Of a stretch of DNA of 63,622 bases, positions 56,852 through 63,622 are shown piece by piece. Position numbers and translations under genes: made by a program. This DNA comes from DASRPD01 sp035646535 (GTDB taxonomy: Bacteria > Actinomycetota > Acidimicrobiia > IMCC26256 > JANYLB01), in the NCBI GenBank assembly GCA_035646535.1, contig DASRPD010000071.1, positions 1-63,622 of the forward strand, in the 5' to 3' direction. Position 1 is the stretch's first letter, and the number at the start of each line of letters is the position of its first letter. The notes below the pieces were generated by a model. The model made no database searches. It worked only from the letters and a program-made list of their open reading frames with translations, and was not told the origin of the DNA.

Positions 56852-58603
56852 GTGAGCGACGGCGGCGAGGACGAAGAACCGGACGAGCAGCCGCCGGCGC
56901 GGCCCAAGGCGAGCGAGGGCGTTCGCATCCTGGGCGCCGAGGAGGCCCAGGCGGCGCTCGACGGTGGCCAGGTTGCGCGGCGAATCGGTGGCGACGAGCT
57001 CCGCTTCGGCGATGTTCCGGACCGTCCCGACCCAGCTGTGCGTCCCGCGGCGCGCTTTCCGCGACCGGCGACGCCCGAGGACGGGCAACCGTCTGACGAA
57101 CCCCGCGCGGCGGCTGACGACGTCGCCGATCACACCCGGGCCGGCGTCCCCACCACGAACGACGGACCTGACGCCGCCGTGCGAGAGGGCCTCGGTGAGC
57201 TCGTGGCCGAGGTTGTCGAGCCCAGCGACCAAGCCGATCGCGCCTTCCGCGATGAGCTCGACGCAATCGCCGACGACGGTGGTGAGTCACACACCGCGTC
57301 CGGGGGCCGACGCGCCGGCGGGAATCCGAGCGTCGTGCGCCGCGCCGGTGAGGAGGCCAGCGGCCAGGTCGAGCTCCCGCACTGGACCGAGCCGCCGACC
57401 GGTGAGATCCCGATCATCCTGCCCGAGTCGGAGGTGATCGATGACCCGGCGGCCGACGGCGATCTCGGCGGTGGACCGGGCGTTCCGGGCACCCCCGCGC
57501 CCCGTTTTCGGTCCAAGGTCGGTGACTGGTCGGAGAGCGACTTCGCCGAAGCCGAGCTGCTCGAAGATGATGCTGACTCGCTCGGTGCGATGGCCGAGGT
57601 CGAAGATGATGACGCCGAGTTCGCCGCCAGCGTCGCCCGCCGCCGGGTCCTCCCGCGTCGGCCAAGGCGAGCCGACGGTGGTGGCCCCACCGACGGTGGC
57701 GCAAGCGTGAGACCCGCGCCCTCCAGGCCACCCGGCCCATCCGGACCGGGTGGGCGTGGAGGCGAACCCAAGCCTGAGCCCGAGGCCACCGAACCACCCA
57801 CCAGCGATCTCCTCACGCGGGTCATCGTGGGTGTCGCAGTTGCGGTCGCGGCGCTGATCTGTCTGCGGCTCGGCCGGGGTGCCACCGCGGTGCTCGTCAC
57901 GGTCATCATCGGGCTCGGCACGTTCGAGTTCTACGAGGTCATCCGAAAACGTGGCTTTCACCCCGCGACGATCCTCGGTCTCTTGGCCGCGGTGACGACC
58001 CCTCTCGCGGCCTACAAGGTCGGCGAAGCCGCGTTCCCGCTCCTGATCGCCTTGCTCACCGTCTTCACGATGCTGTGGTTCCTGGCCCGGGTCGTCGATG
58101 CCCGCCCGTTGGTGGGCGTCGCGGTGACGCTGTTGGGGTACCTCTACGTCGGCGGCCTCGGTGGCTTCGCCGGATTGATGCTCGCCTTCCCCAACGGTGT
58201 CGGGCTGATCCTCGGCGTCGCGCTCTGCGCGGTCGCCTACGACGTCGCCGGATACGTCATCGGTTCGCAGTTCGGCAAGACACCCCTGGCCCTCGGCATC
58301 TCACCCAACAAGACGGTCGAGGGTCTGGCCGCAGGGATGACCGCGTCGATCGTCGTCGCGGGCATCATCGTCAATCGTTTCAGCCCGTGGACGGATCTCG
58401 GCCACGCCTTGTCGCTCGGCCTGGTCGTGGCGATTGTGGCGCCGCTCGGAGACCTGTGCGCGTCCATGATCAAGCGAGACCTGAAGATCAAGGACTTCGG
58501 CACGCTGCTGCCCGGCCACGGCGGCATCCTGGACCGCTTCGACGCGATCCTGTTCTGCCTCCCCGCGGTCTACTACCTGGCCCGCTATCTGAAGATCGGC
58601 TGA
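56852..58603 (+). CDS. cdsA: Phosphatidate cytidylyltransferase with long N-terminal extension
   Basis: A 583-residue protein. The C-terminal 265 residues are a multi-span CdsA that makes CDP-diacylglycerol from phosphatidate and CTP; the signature SMIKRDLKIKDFGTLLPGHG followed by GILDRFD is intact. The first 315 or so residues are acidic, Pro/Gly-rich and apparently disordered, with a HWTEPPTGEIPIILPE element found in other actinobacterial membrane proteins. GTG 56852 is the likely start; a start nearer the first membrane helix is possible. Substrates come from PlsX-dependent lipid synthesis. Confidence 0.92.
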   Translation: MSDGGEDEEPDEQPPARPKASEGVRILGAEEAQAALDGGQVARRIGGDELRFGDVPDRPDPAVRPAARFPRPATPEDGQPSDEPRAAADDVADHTRAGVPTTNDGPDAAVREGLGELVAEVVEPSDQADRAFRDELDAIADDGGESHTASGGRRAGGNPSVVRRAGEEASGQVELPHWTEPPTGEIPIILPESEVIDDPAADGDLGGGPGVPGTPAPRFRSKVGDWSESDFAEAELLEDDADSLGAMAEVEDDDAEFAASVARRRVLPRRPRRADGGGPTDGGASVRPAPSRPPGPSGPGGRGGEPKPEPEATEPPTSDLLTRVIVGVAVAVAALICLRLGRGATAVLVTVIIGLGTFEFYEVIRKRGFHPATILGLLAAVTTPLAAYKVGEAAFPLLIALLTVFTMLWFLARVVDARPLVGVAVTLLGYLYVGGLGGFAGLMLAFPNGVGLILGVALCAVAYDVAGYVIGSQFGKTPLALGISPNKTVEGLAAGMTASIVVAGIIVNRFSPWTDLGHALSLGLVVAIVAPLGDLCASMIKRDLKIKDFGTLLPGHGGILDRFDAILFCLPAVYYLARYLKIG

Positions 58604-58654
58604 GAGCCACAGGAGCCGGCCGCGGCGGCCGGCGCCGTGCGCGACCATGGACGG

Positions 58655-59767
58655 GTGCCGACCCGCGTCGTGATCCTGGGCTCTACGGGTTCCATCGGAA
58701 CCCAGGCTCTCGACGTGATCGGGGCCGATCCCGAGCATTTCGAGGTGGTCGGCCTCGCTGCGGGGCGCAACGCCGAGCTCCTGGAACGCCAGCGAGTTCA
58801 ACTCGGCCTGCCCGCCGACCGGGCCGTGCTGGCCGACGCCGACCCGGCCGGGCTCGTCGGCCTCGCCGCACTGGCCGACGCCGACGTCGTGCTCAACGGT
58901 GTCGTCGGATTCGCGGGCCTGGGTGCGACCCTGGCCGCGCTGGAAGCCGGCAAGCGGTTGGCCCTGGCCAACAAGGAGAGTCTCATCGCCGGAGGTCCGG
59001 TCGTCGCCGCCGCCCTGGCCCGGGGCGGCGGCGAACTCGTCCCGGTCGATTCCGAGCACTCCGCGCTCTTTCAGGCCTTGCGGTCCGGCCGTCCGGATGA
59101 GGTTGCCCAGCTCGTCATCACTGCCAGCGGCGGGCCGTTCCGCGGCGCGAGCCGCGCTGAGCTGGCCGCGGTCACCGTCGACGAGGCCCTCAACCATCCG
59201 ACGTGGTCCATGGGCCCCAAGATCACGGTCGACTCGTCGACGCTCATGAACAAGGGTCTCGAGGTCATCGAAGCCCACGAGCTGTTCGGCGTGTCCTATG
59301 ACGCGATCGACGTCGTGGTGCACCCGCAGTCGATCGTGCACAGCATGGTGACCTTCACCGACGGCGCGACCATCGCCCAGCTGTCCATGCCGGACATGCG
59401 TCTGCCGATCGGCCTGGCGCTCGGCGCGCCTGACCGGCTCGTCCACCCCTACGGTGCGATCGACTGGGGCGAGGTCAGCCGGCTCACGTTCGAGCCGCCC
59501 GATCGGGAGGCGTTCCCCTGCCTGGACATCGCCTACGCCGCCGGTCGGGCGGGGGGCAACGCGCCGGCCATTCTGAGCGGGGCGAACGAGGTCGCGGTGG
59601 CCGCGTTCCTCGACGGCACGATCGGCTGGACCGCGATCGCCGAGGTCGTCGACGCCGCCCTCCAGGAAGGAACCGGGAAGGTCGATGACCTCCCCGGGGT
59701 TCTGGAGGCAGACCGCACGGCTCGGATCCGAGCGGAGAAGGCCATCGCGAACAGGGACGGGACGTGA
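58655..59767 (+). CDS. dxr: 1-deoxy-D-xylulose 5-phosphate reductoisomerase
   Basis: A 370-residue NADPH-dependent enzyme, second step of the MEP isoprenoid pathway. RVVILGSTGSIGTQALDVI is the NADPH motif, LANKESLIAGGPVVAAALA and VPVDSEHSALFQALRSG the metal/substrate site, and SGGPFRGASRAELAAVTVDE plus PTWSMGPKITVDSSTLMNKG the catalytic loop region. GTG 58655 lies close to the conserved N-terminus; GTG 58637 is an alternative adding six residues. Confidence 0.95.
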   Translation: MPTRVVILGSTGSIGTQALDVIGADPEHFEVVGLAAGRNAELLERQRVQLGLPADRAVLADADPAGLVGLAALADADVVLNGVVGFAGLGATLAALEAGKRLALANKESLIAGGPVVAAALARGGGELVPVDSEHSALFQALRSGRPDEVAQLVITASGGPFRGASRAELAAVTVDEALNHPTWSMGPKITVDSSTLMNKGLEVIEAHELFGVSYDAIDVVVHPQSIVHSMVTFTDGATIAQLSMPDMRLPIGLALGAPDRLVHPYGAIDWGEVSRLTFEPPDREAFPCLDIAYAAGRAGGNAPAILSGANEVAVAAFLDGTIGWTAIAEVVDAALQEGTGKVDDLPGVLEADRTARIRAEKAIANRDGT

Positions 59768-60999
59768 AGGATCCGCTGGAGACCACCGAGACGGTCGACA
59801 CCCGCCGGGCGATCCTGGTGGCGGTGCTGGTCGCGCTCGGGCTCGTGTTCGTCGTGCTGGCCCGGCCGTCCATCGCGGTGACGGTCGCGTTGATCATCGG
59901 GCTGATCGTCACGGTGATGCTGCACGAGGCCGGCCACATGATCGCGGCGAAGCACTCGGGCATGAAGGTCACCGAGTTCTTCGTAGGTTTCGGCCCGCGG
60001 ATCTGGTCGTTCCGCCGCGGCGAGACCGAGTACGGCGTCAAGGCGATCCCCGCCGGCGGCTACGTGCGCATCCTCGGGATGAACAACGTCGAAGAGGTCG
60101 ACCCCGAAGACGAGGCTCGCACCTACCGCGCCGCGTCGTTTCCCAAGCGCCTCGTCACGGTGCTCGCCGGAATCGGCGTGAACCTGCTCATCGCTTTCCT
60201 GTTGGTGTTCGGCGTCTTGTTTCGCGTGGGCGAGCCCGCCGGCAACACCACCACGATCGCAGCCGTGAGCGAGGACCTTCCCGCCGCGGCCGCAGGGCTG
60301 CGCGACGGCGACCGGGTCGTCTCCATCAACGGCACGCGCATCGATGACTGGGAAGACATCCCGGCGGTCCTCGAGAGCCATGCGGGTGATGAGATCTCGA
60401 TCGTCGTCGATCGCGACGGCCAGAGCCGCGCCCTGTCGGTGACGCCGACCCGCCGTTCCACCGATGACGGGCGCGGCTTCATCGGCATCGCCCCGGAGAC
60501 GGCCCGCGTGTCACTCGGCCCGGTCGGGGCGCTGCGCGAGTCGGGCGTGCTCATGTGGGATGGCACGACCGCCACGGTGAATGGCATCTACCGGGTGTTC
60601 TCACCCGCGGGGGTAGAGCGCCAGGCGCGAGACGTCACCCGCGCCGGGCCGCAGCCCTCGGTCCCTCGAGGGGTGAATCTCGAGCGTCCACGCTCGGTGA
60701 TCGGGATCGTGAGCATCGGCGACGACCTCGTGCAGGGTGATGTCTGGACCCTGTTGTTCCTGTTCGCCACGATCAACCTCTTCCTCGCCCTGTTCAACCT
60801 GATTCCCTTGCTGCCCTTCGACGGGGGCCACGCCGCGATCGCGTGCTACGAAGCCGTGGTATCCCGGATCCGGGGAAGAGAGGTACGGATCGACTACCGC
60901 CGGATGCTGCCGGTCACGGTCATGGTCTTTGCCGTGCTGCTCTTCGTCGGCGGCTCGGCGATCTTCTTGGATCTGCGGGAGATCGTCACCGGATCGTGA
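59764..60999 (+). CDS. rip1: Site-2 intramembrane metalloprotease (Rip1/RseP family)
   Basis: A 411-residue M50 protease of four or so membrane helices. The zinc motif VTVMLHEAGHMIAAKHSGMK, the conserved VGFGPRIWSFRRGETEYGVK and AIPAGGYVRILGM, a PDZ domain (about 165-240, AAAAGLRDGDRVVSINGTRI) and NLIPLLPFDGGHAAIACYEA (NxxPxxxxDGG) are intact. Family members cleave anti-sigma factors in the membrane. GTG overlaps the dxr stop; dxr-rip1-ispG is the actinobacterial order. The nearby ECF sigma/anti-sigma pair is a possible but unproven link. Confidence 0.94.
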   Translation: MKDPLETTETVDTRRAILVAVLVALGLVFVVLARPSIAVTVALIIGLIVTVMLHEAGHMIAAKHSGMKVTEFFVGFGPRIWSFRRGETEYGVKAIPAGGYVRILGMNNVEEVDPEDEARTYRAASFPKRLVTVLAGIGVNLLIAFLLVFGVLFRVGEPAGNTTTIAAVSEDLPAAAAGLRDGDRVVSINGTRIDDWEDIPAVLESHAGDEISIVVDRDGQSRALSVTPTRRSTDDGRGFIGIAPETARVSLGPVGALRESGVLMWDGTTATVNGIYRVFSPAGVERQARDVTRAGPQPSVPRGVNLERPRSVIGIVSIGDDLVQGDVWTLLFLFATINLFLALFNLIPLLPFDGGHAAIACYEAVVSRIRGREVRIDYRRMLPVTVMVFAVLLFVGGSAIFLDLREIVTGS

Positions 61000-61022
61000 C
61001 GAACCCCGCACGGTCGCGGGCG

Positions 61023-61028
61023 TAGGCT
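61023..61028 (+). promoter_or_regulatory. -10-like box TAGGCT for ispG
   Basis: TAGGCT begins exactly 12 nt before the GTG at 61035, consistent with a leaderless ispG transcript separate from dxr-rip1. Confidence 0.45.
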
Positions 61029-61034
61029 CGCCGC

Positions 61035-62255
61035 GTGATCGAGCGCCGCAAGACCCGCCAGGTGCTCGTCGGGCGTCCTCCCGGGCCGAGCGTTGCCGTC
61101 GGCGGAGACGCACCGGTGTCGGTGCAGTCCATGACCACGACCAAGACCGCCGATGTCGACGGCACCTTGGCCCAGATCTACGCGCTGGCCGGCGCCGGGT
61201 GTGACATCGTCCGCTGCACCTGCAACGAGGAGGCCGCGGCCGAGGGTCTCGCGCAGATCGTGCCCCGCTCGCCCGTGCCGATCGTCGCCGACATCCACTT
61301 CCAACACCAGCTCGCGCTCGCGGCCATGGAGGCCGGCGTGCACGCGCTGCGCCTCAACCCGGGCAACATCCGCAAGGCCGCGCACATCAAGACCGTGGCC
61401 CGTGAGGCCAAGGACCGGGGCCTGCCCATCCGTATCGGTGTCAACGCGGGCAGCCTGGATCCCGACATCGCCGCCACCTACGGCGGTGCCACTCCCGAGG
61501 CCCTCGTCGCCTCGGCGACCCGTGAGCTCGAGCTCTTCGGCGAGGTCGACTTCGACGACGTGAAGATCTCGGTGAAGGCTTCCAACGTGCCGCTCATGAT
61601 CGACGCGTACCGGTTGCTGAGCGAGACGATCGACCATCCCCTCCACCTGGGCGTCACCGAGGCCGGGCCGCCCCCGGCGGGGCTGGTGAAGTCGGTCGCG
61701 GGGATCGGCACGCTGCTCGCCGAGGGGATCGGTGACACGATCCGGTTCTCGCTCACCGCGGACCCGGTGGAGGAAGCCCGCGCCGGTCGGACCCTGGTCG
61801 AGGCGTTGGGCCTGCGTGAACGGACCGGCCTCGATCTCATCGCGTGTCCGAGCTGCGGGCGTGCCGAGGTGGACGTCATCAAGGTCGCCGAGCAGGCCCA
61901 GGCCGCGTTCGCCGAGCGCAACCTCCCGCTCCAGGTCGCGGTGATGGGCTGTGTCGTCAACGGGCCGGGCGAGGCCCGTGAGGCCGATATCGGCATCGCC
62001 GCGGGCCGCGGCAAGGGGCACCTCTTCGTGAAGGGCAAGGTCGTGCGGGTCGTGCCCGAGGCGGAGATGGTCGGAGCACTTGTCGCCGAGGCCGAACGCA
62101 TCGTCGCCGAGGGTTTCGACGCGGTCCTGGCCGACGCCGAACCGGGCGCCGAGGCGGAGGCCGCGGCGGCGCGCGAGGAGCTCATCCAGATCCAGGGCAC
62201 CGACGTCAACCACGCCGCCGAGAAGATCGAGCGCATCCGCGACCTCACCGACTGA
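61035..62255 (+). CDS. ispG: (E)-4-hydroxy-3-methylbut-2-enyl-diphosphate synthase
   Basis: A 406-residue 4Fe-4S enzyme, penultimate step of the MEP pathway. TRQVLVGRPPGPSVAVGGDA, PVSVQSMTTTKTADVDGTLA and LRLNPGNIRKAAHIKTVARE are in the TIM-barrel domain; cluster Cys are in LIACPSCGRAEVDVIKVAEQ and VAVMGCVVNGPGEAREADIG. A short acidic tail follows. Works downstream of Dxr. Confidence 0.96.
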   Translation: MIERRKTRQVLVGRPPGPSVAVGGDAPVSVQSMTTTKTADVDGTLAQIYALAGAGCDIVRCTCNEEAAAEGLAQIVPRSPVPIVADIHFQHQLALAAMEAGVHALRLNPGNIRKAAHIKTVAREAKDRGLPIRIGVNAGSLDPDIAATYGGATPEALVASATRELELFGEVDFDDVKISVKASNVPLMIDAYRLLSETIDHPLHLGVTEAGPPPAGLVKSVAGIGTLLAEGIGDTIRFSLTADPVEEARAGRTLVEALGLRERTGLDLIACPSCGRAEVDVIKVAEQAQAAFAERNLPLQVAVMGCVVNGPGEAREADIGIAAGRGKGHLFVKGKVVRVVPEAEMVGALVAEAERIVAEGFDAVLADAEPGAEAEAAAAREELIQIQGTDVNHAAEKIERIRDLTD

Positions 62256-62291
62256 CCCCGCCCCTCGTCGCGTTTGGCGCCCCTCACTGCA

Positions 62292-62338
62292 CTTCGGCGT
62301 CGCCGGACGAGAATAATTCCCGGCGGGCGACGCCGAAG
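62292..62338. terminator. Long perfect hairpin after ispG
   Basis: CTTCGGCGTCGCC (62292-62304) pairs perfectly with GGCGACGCCGAAG (62326-62338), loop 21 nt and AT-rich in the middle (GAATAATTCC). It lies 37 nt after the ispG stop. There is no T-tract, so it may be a terminator or an RNA-stabilising element. Confidence 0.55.
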
Positions 62339-62414
62339 CGGGGAGGGTAGGGGGAGAGGCGTTGGCGGTAAACCGAACGTCGGACCGTGGCGTCTACGAG
62401 GTGTGCTGAACACG

Positions 62415-62909
62415 ATGGCAACGGGTGATCACACAGCCGCCTCGCCTGACGTCGAGCTGCCGGCGACGCTCGAGCAGCTGTTCGTCGAGCGCTACGCGGC
62501 CATGGTCCGGCTGGCCCACCTGCTCACCGGATCGAACGCCGTGGGCGAGGATCTGGTCCAAGACTCCCTGGCCCGCATGCAGCGACGCTGGGATCGCATC
62601 GACGATCCCGTCGCGTACCTGCGGACCGCGGTCGTGAACGCGAGCCGGTCCTGGCACCGGTCCCGCCGCCGGGAGCAACGCCGGCTGCGGGTCGTCGCGC
62701 CGGTCGACGAGAACGTGGGCCTCGAAGCGCGCGAGCTCCTCGACGTGCTCGACGACCTGCCCCACGGCCAACGCACCGCCGTGGTGCTCCGCTACTACGA
62801 GGGTTTCTCCGAGGCGCAGATCGCCGAGGCGATGGGCTGTCGACCGGGGACCGTGAAGTCGCACCTGCACCGCGGGCTGGCGGCGCTCCGAGAGGTGATC
62901 GAACGATGA
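62415..62909 (+). CDS. ECF sigma factor, SigE-like (SigM/SigE family)
   Basis: A 164-residue ECF sigma factor. Region 2: LFVERYAAMVRLAHLLTGSN, AVGEDLVQDSLARMQRRWDR and PVAYLRTAVVNASRSWHRSR. Region 4: LPHGQRTAVVLRYYEGFSEA and QIAEAMGCRPGTVKSHLHRG. The short linker is typical of the actinobacterial SigE family. ATG 62415. It overlaps the next gene (ATGA), which is its likely anti-sigma partner. Confidence 0.9.
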   Translation: MATGDHTAASPDVELPATLEQLFVERYAAMVRLAHLLTGSNAVGEDLVQDSLARMQRRWDRIDDPVAYLRTAVVNASRSWHRSRRREQRRLRVVAPVDENVGLEARELLDVLDDLPHGQRTAVVLRYYEGFSEAQIAEAMGCRPGTVKSHLHRGLAALREVIER

Positions 62910-63559
62910 GTCCCGCACTCGATACCCGCGTCCGCGAAGCGCTCGACGCCCGAGCCGCGGCGACCGCGACGTCACCGGACGCGTGGGCGCGCATCGGCCA
63001 CCACGGGGCTCGACGCGACCGGCGCCGCACCGCGATCCTGCGGGTCGCGGCGGCTGCCGTCGTCGGGGTGCTCGCGCTCGGCGGCACCATCGCAGTACTG
63101 ACCCGACGGGGTGGGGAATCGGCCACGGTCGCGACCTCGACCCCATCGGGCGACGACACCGCCGCGGCTGAGAGCCTCGCCCCCGACGGTGGCACCGGCG
63201 AGACGCGCGAGGCCCCAGTGGATCTGCGCATCTCCGCCGTGGGCGAGGACAGGTCGGTCACGTTCTTGCGGGGTGAGGAAGTGCTCGGGGTTGTCTCCGT
63301 GCCCGCCGACGCGAGCGAGACCGCAGGCGGCTGGGTCGGGCCGACGGTATTCGGGGTCGCCGCGACCGGCGCGACCCAGGTCCGGCTGGTCGTGGAGGGT
63401 GTGGTCTTCACCGGCCCGGTCGAGATCTTCACCGACCCGGCCGTGGCCGGCCGCGTGTTGTTCGCGGCCGAGGGTGTGCCCGCCGGCCTGCTCCAGGTGG
63501 AGTCGATCGACGCCGCCGGAAACATGATCTCGGGGTTCGGGATCTCACACAGAGGTTGA
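62906..63559 (+). CDS. Membrane-anchored protein coupled to the sigma factor, putative anti-sigma
   Basis: A 217-residue single-pass protein. A 45-residue basic cytoplasmic N-terminus (DTRVREALDARAAATATSPD) is followed by one membrane helix (about 47-66, VAAAAVVGVLALGGTIAVL) and an extracellular beta-rich domain after a Thr/Ser/Glu linker. I do not recognise a zinc anti-sigma motif. Overlapping start with the sigma gene and topology suggest an anti-sigma or sensor role; this is inference. Confidence 0.65.
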   Translation: MSPALDTRVREALDARAAATATSPDAWARIGHHGARRDRRRTAILRVAAAAVVGVLALGGTIAVLTRRGGESATVATSTPSGDDTAAAESLAPDGGTGETREAPVDLRISAVGEDRSVTFLRGEEVLGVVSVPADASETAGGWVGPTVFGVAATGATQVRLVVEGVVFTGPVEIFTDPAVAGRVLFAAEGVPAGLLQVESIDAAGNMISGFGISHRG

Positions 63560-63622
63560 TGATGTCCAAGCTGAAGATCGGCTCCAGGTTGACCATTGGA
63601 GTGATGCTGGGCGCGCTCGCGT
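63559..63622 (+). CDS. Start of a probable membrane sensor protein, cut by the window
   Basis: Only 21 residues are visible: MMSKLKIGSRLTIGVMLGAL. The pattern of a short basic lead with KIGSRLT then a hydrophobic helix is typical of methyl-accepting chemotaxis proteins and some histidine kinases. The ATG overlaps the previous stop (TGATG), with ATG 63562 as an alternative start. Confidence 0.5.
   Translation, partial: MMSKLKIGSRLTIGVMLGALA

Overview
The window is a 63.6 kb piece of a very GC-rich actinobacterial chromosome. Gene content, GC-rich third codon positions, GTG starts and synteny suggest a member of the Acidimicrobiia; that placement is inference. The gene order from coaD through sepIVA, yceD, rpmF, plsX, ACP, rnc, mutM, acyP, smc, ftsY, ffh, rpsP, KH protein, rimM, trmD, rplS, DUF2469, yraN, comM/dprA, xerC, whiG-type sigma, rpsB, tsf, pyrH, frr, cdsA, dxr, site-2 protease and ispG is the conserved actinobacterial translation/secretion/lipid/isoprenoid island also seen in mycobacteria. 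I see no tRNA, rRNA, CRISPR array, prophage or intact insertion sequence.

Layout. 1-20000 is a mosaic of short transcription units: an MgtE-N/CBS protein with a DUF1003 protein, LemA-like protein, thermonuclease, UvrD2-type helicase, PH/SHOCT membrane protein, BtuF-like metal receptor, galactokinase, DUF6159 membrane protein, LLM flavin oxidoreductase, PAC2 protein, an MhuD-like monooxygenase with an acyl-CoA ligase, a small membrane protein with Ddl, a family-3 glycosidase and GTP-dependent PEPCK. 19500-27600 holds rpmB, a cold-shock-like protein, fakA, recG, a TetR regulator with its divergent membrane gene, an alpha/beta hydrolase, rsmD, coaD and sepIVA. 27700-42300 is the lipid/DNA repair/SMC/SRP/ribosome stretch. 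42300-49200 holds DUF2469, yraN, an enoyl-CoA hydratase, dprA, comM and xerC. 49200-62300 holds a WhiG-like sigma factor, a fused M23/hydrolase protein, rpsB-tsf-pyrH-frr-cdsA and dxr-rip1-ispG. The right edge holds an ECF sigma factor, a putative anti-sigma partner and the start of a likely sensor protein.

How the genes work together: the central island couples protein synthesis and targeting (S2, S16, L19, L28, L32, EF-Ts, Frr, RimM, TrmD, Ffh, FtsY), phospholipid synthesis (PlsX, CdsA), isoprenoid precursor synthesis (Dxr, IspG), chromosome maintenance (SMC, XerC, RecG, MutM, RNase III) and competence-type DNA processing (DprA, ComM). The accessory left part adds sugar, heme and fatty-acid use.

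The most notable observations are: an acyl-carrier-protein-like gene whose phosphopantetheine serine is Glu; a degenerate LytM domain fused to a PGAP1/lipase-like hydrolase; recG and a small membrane gene that lack ATG/GTG/TTG at the homology-supported start but have a near-cognate codon behind a Shine-Dalgarno-like sequence; a TAnnnT box placed 12-15 nt before many start codons, implying leaderless mRNAs; a perfect 16-bp palindrome over the tetR divergent promoters; a 167-bp direct repeat bracketing an amidohydrolase fragment; and three broken gene remnants.
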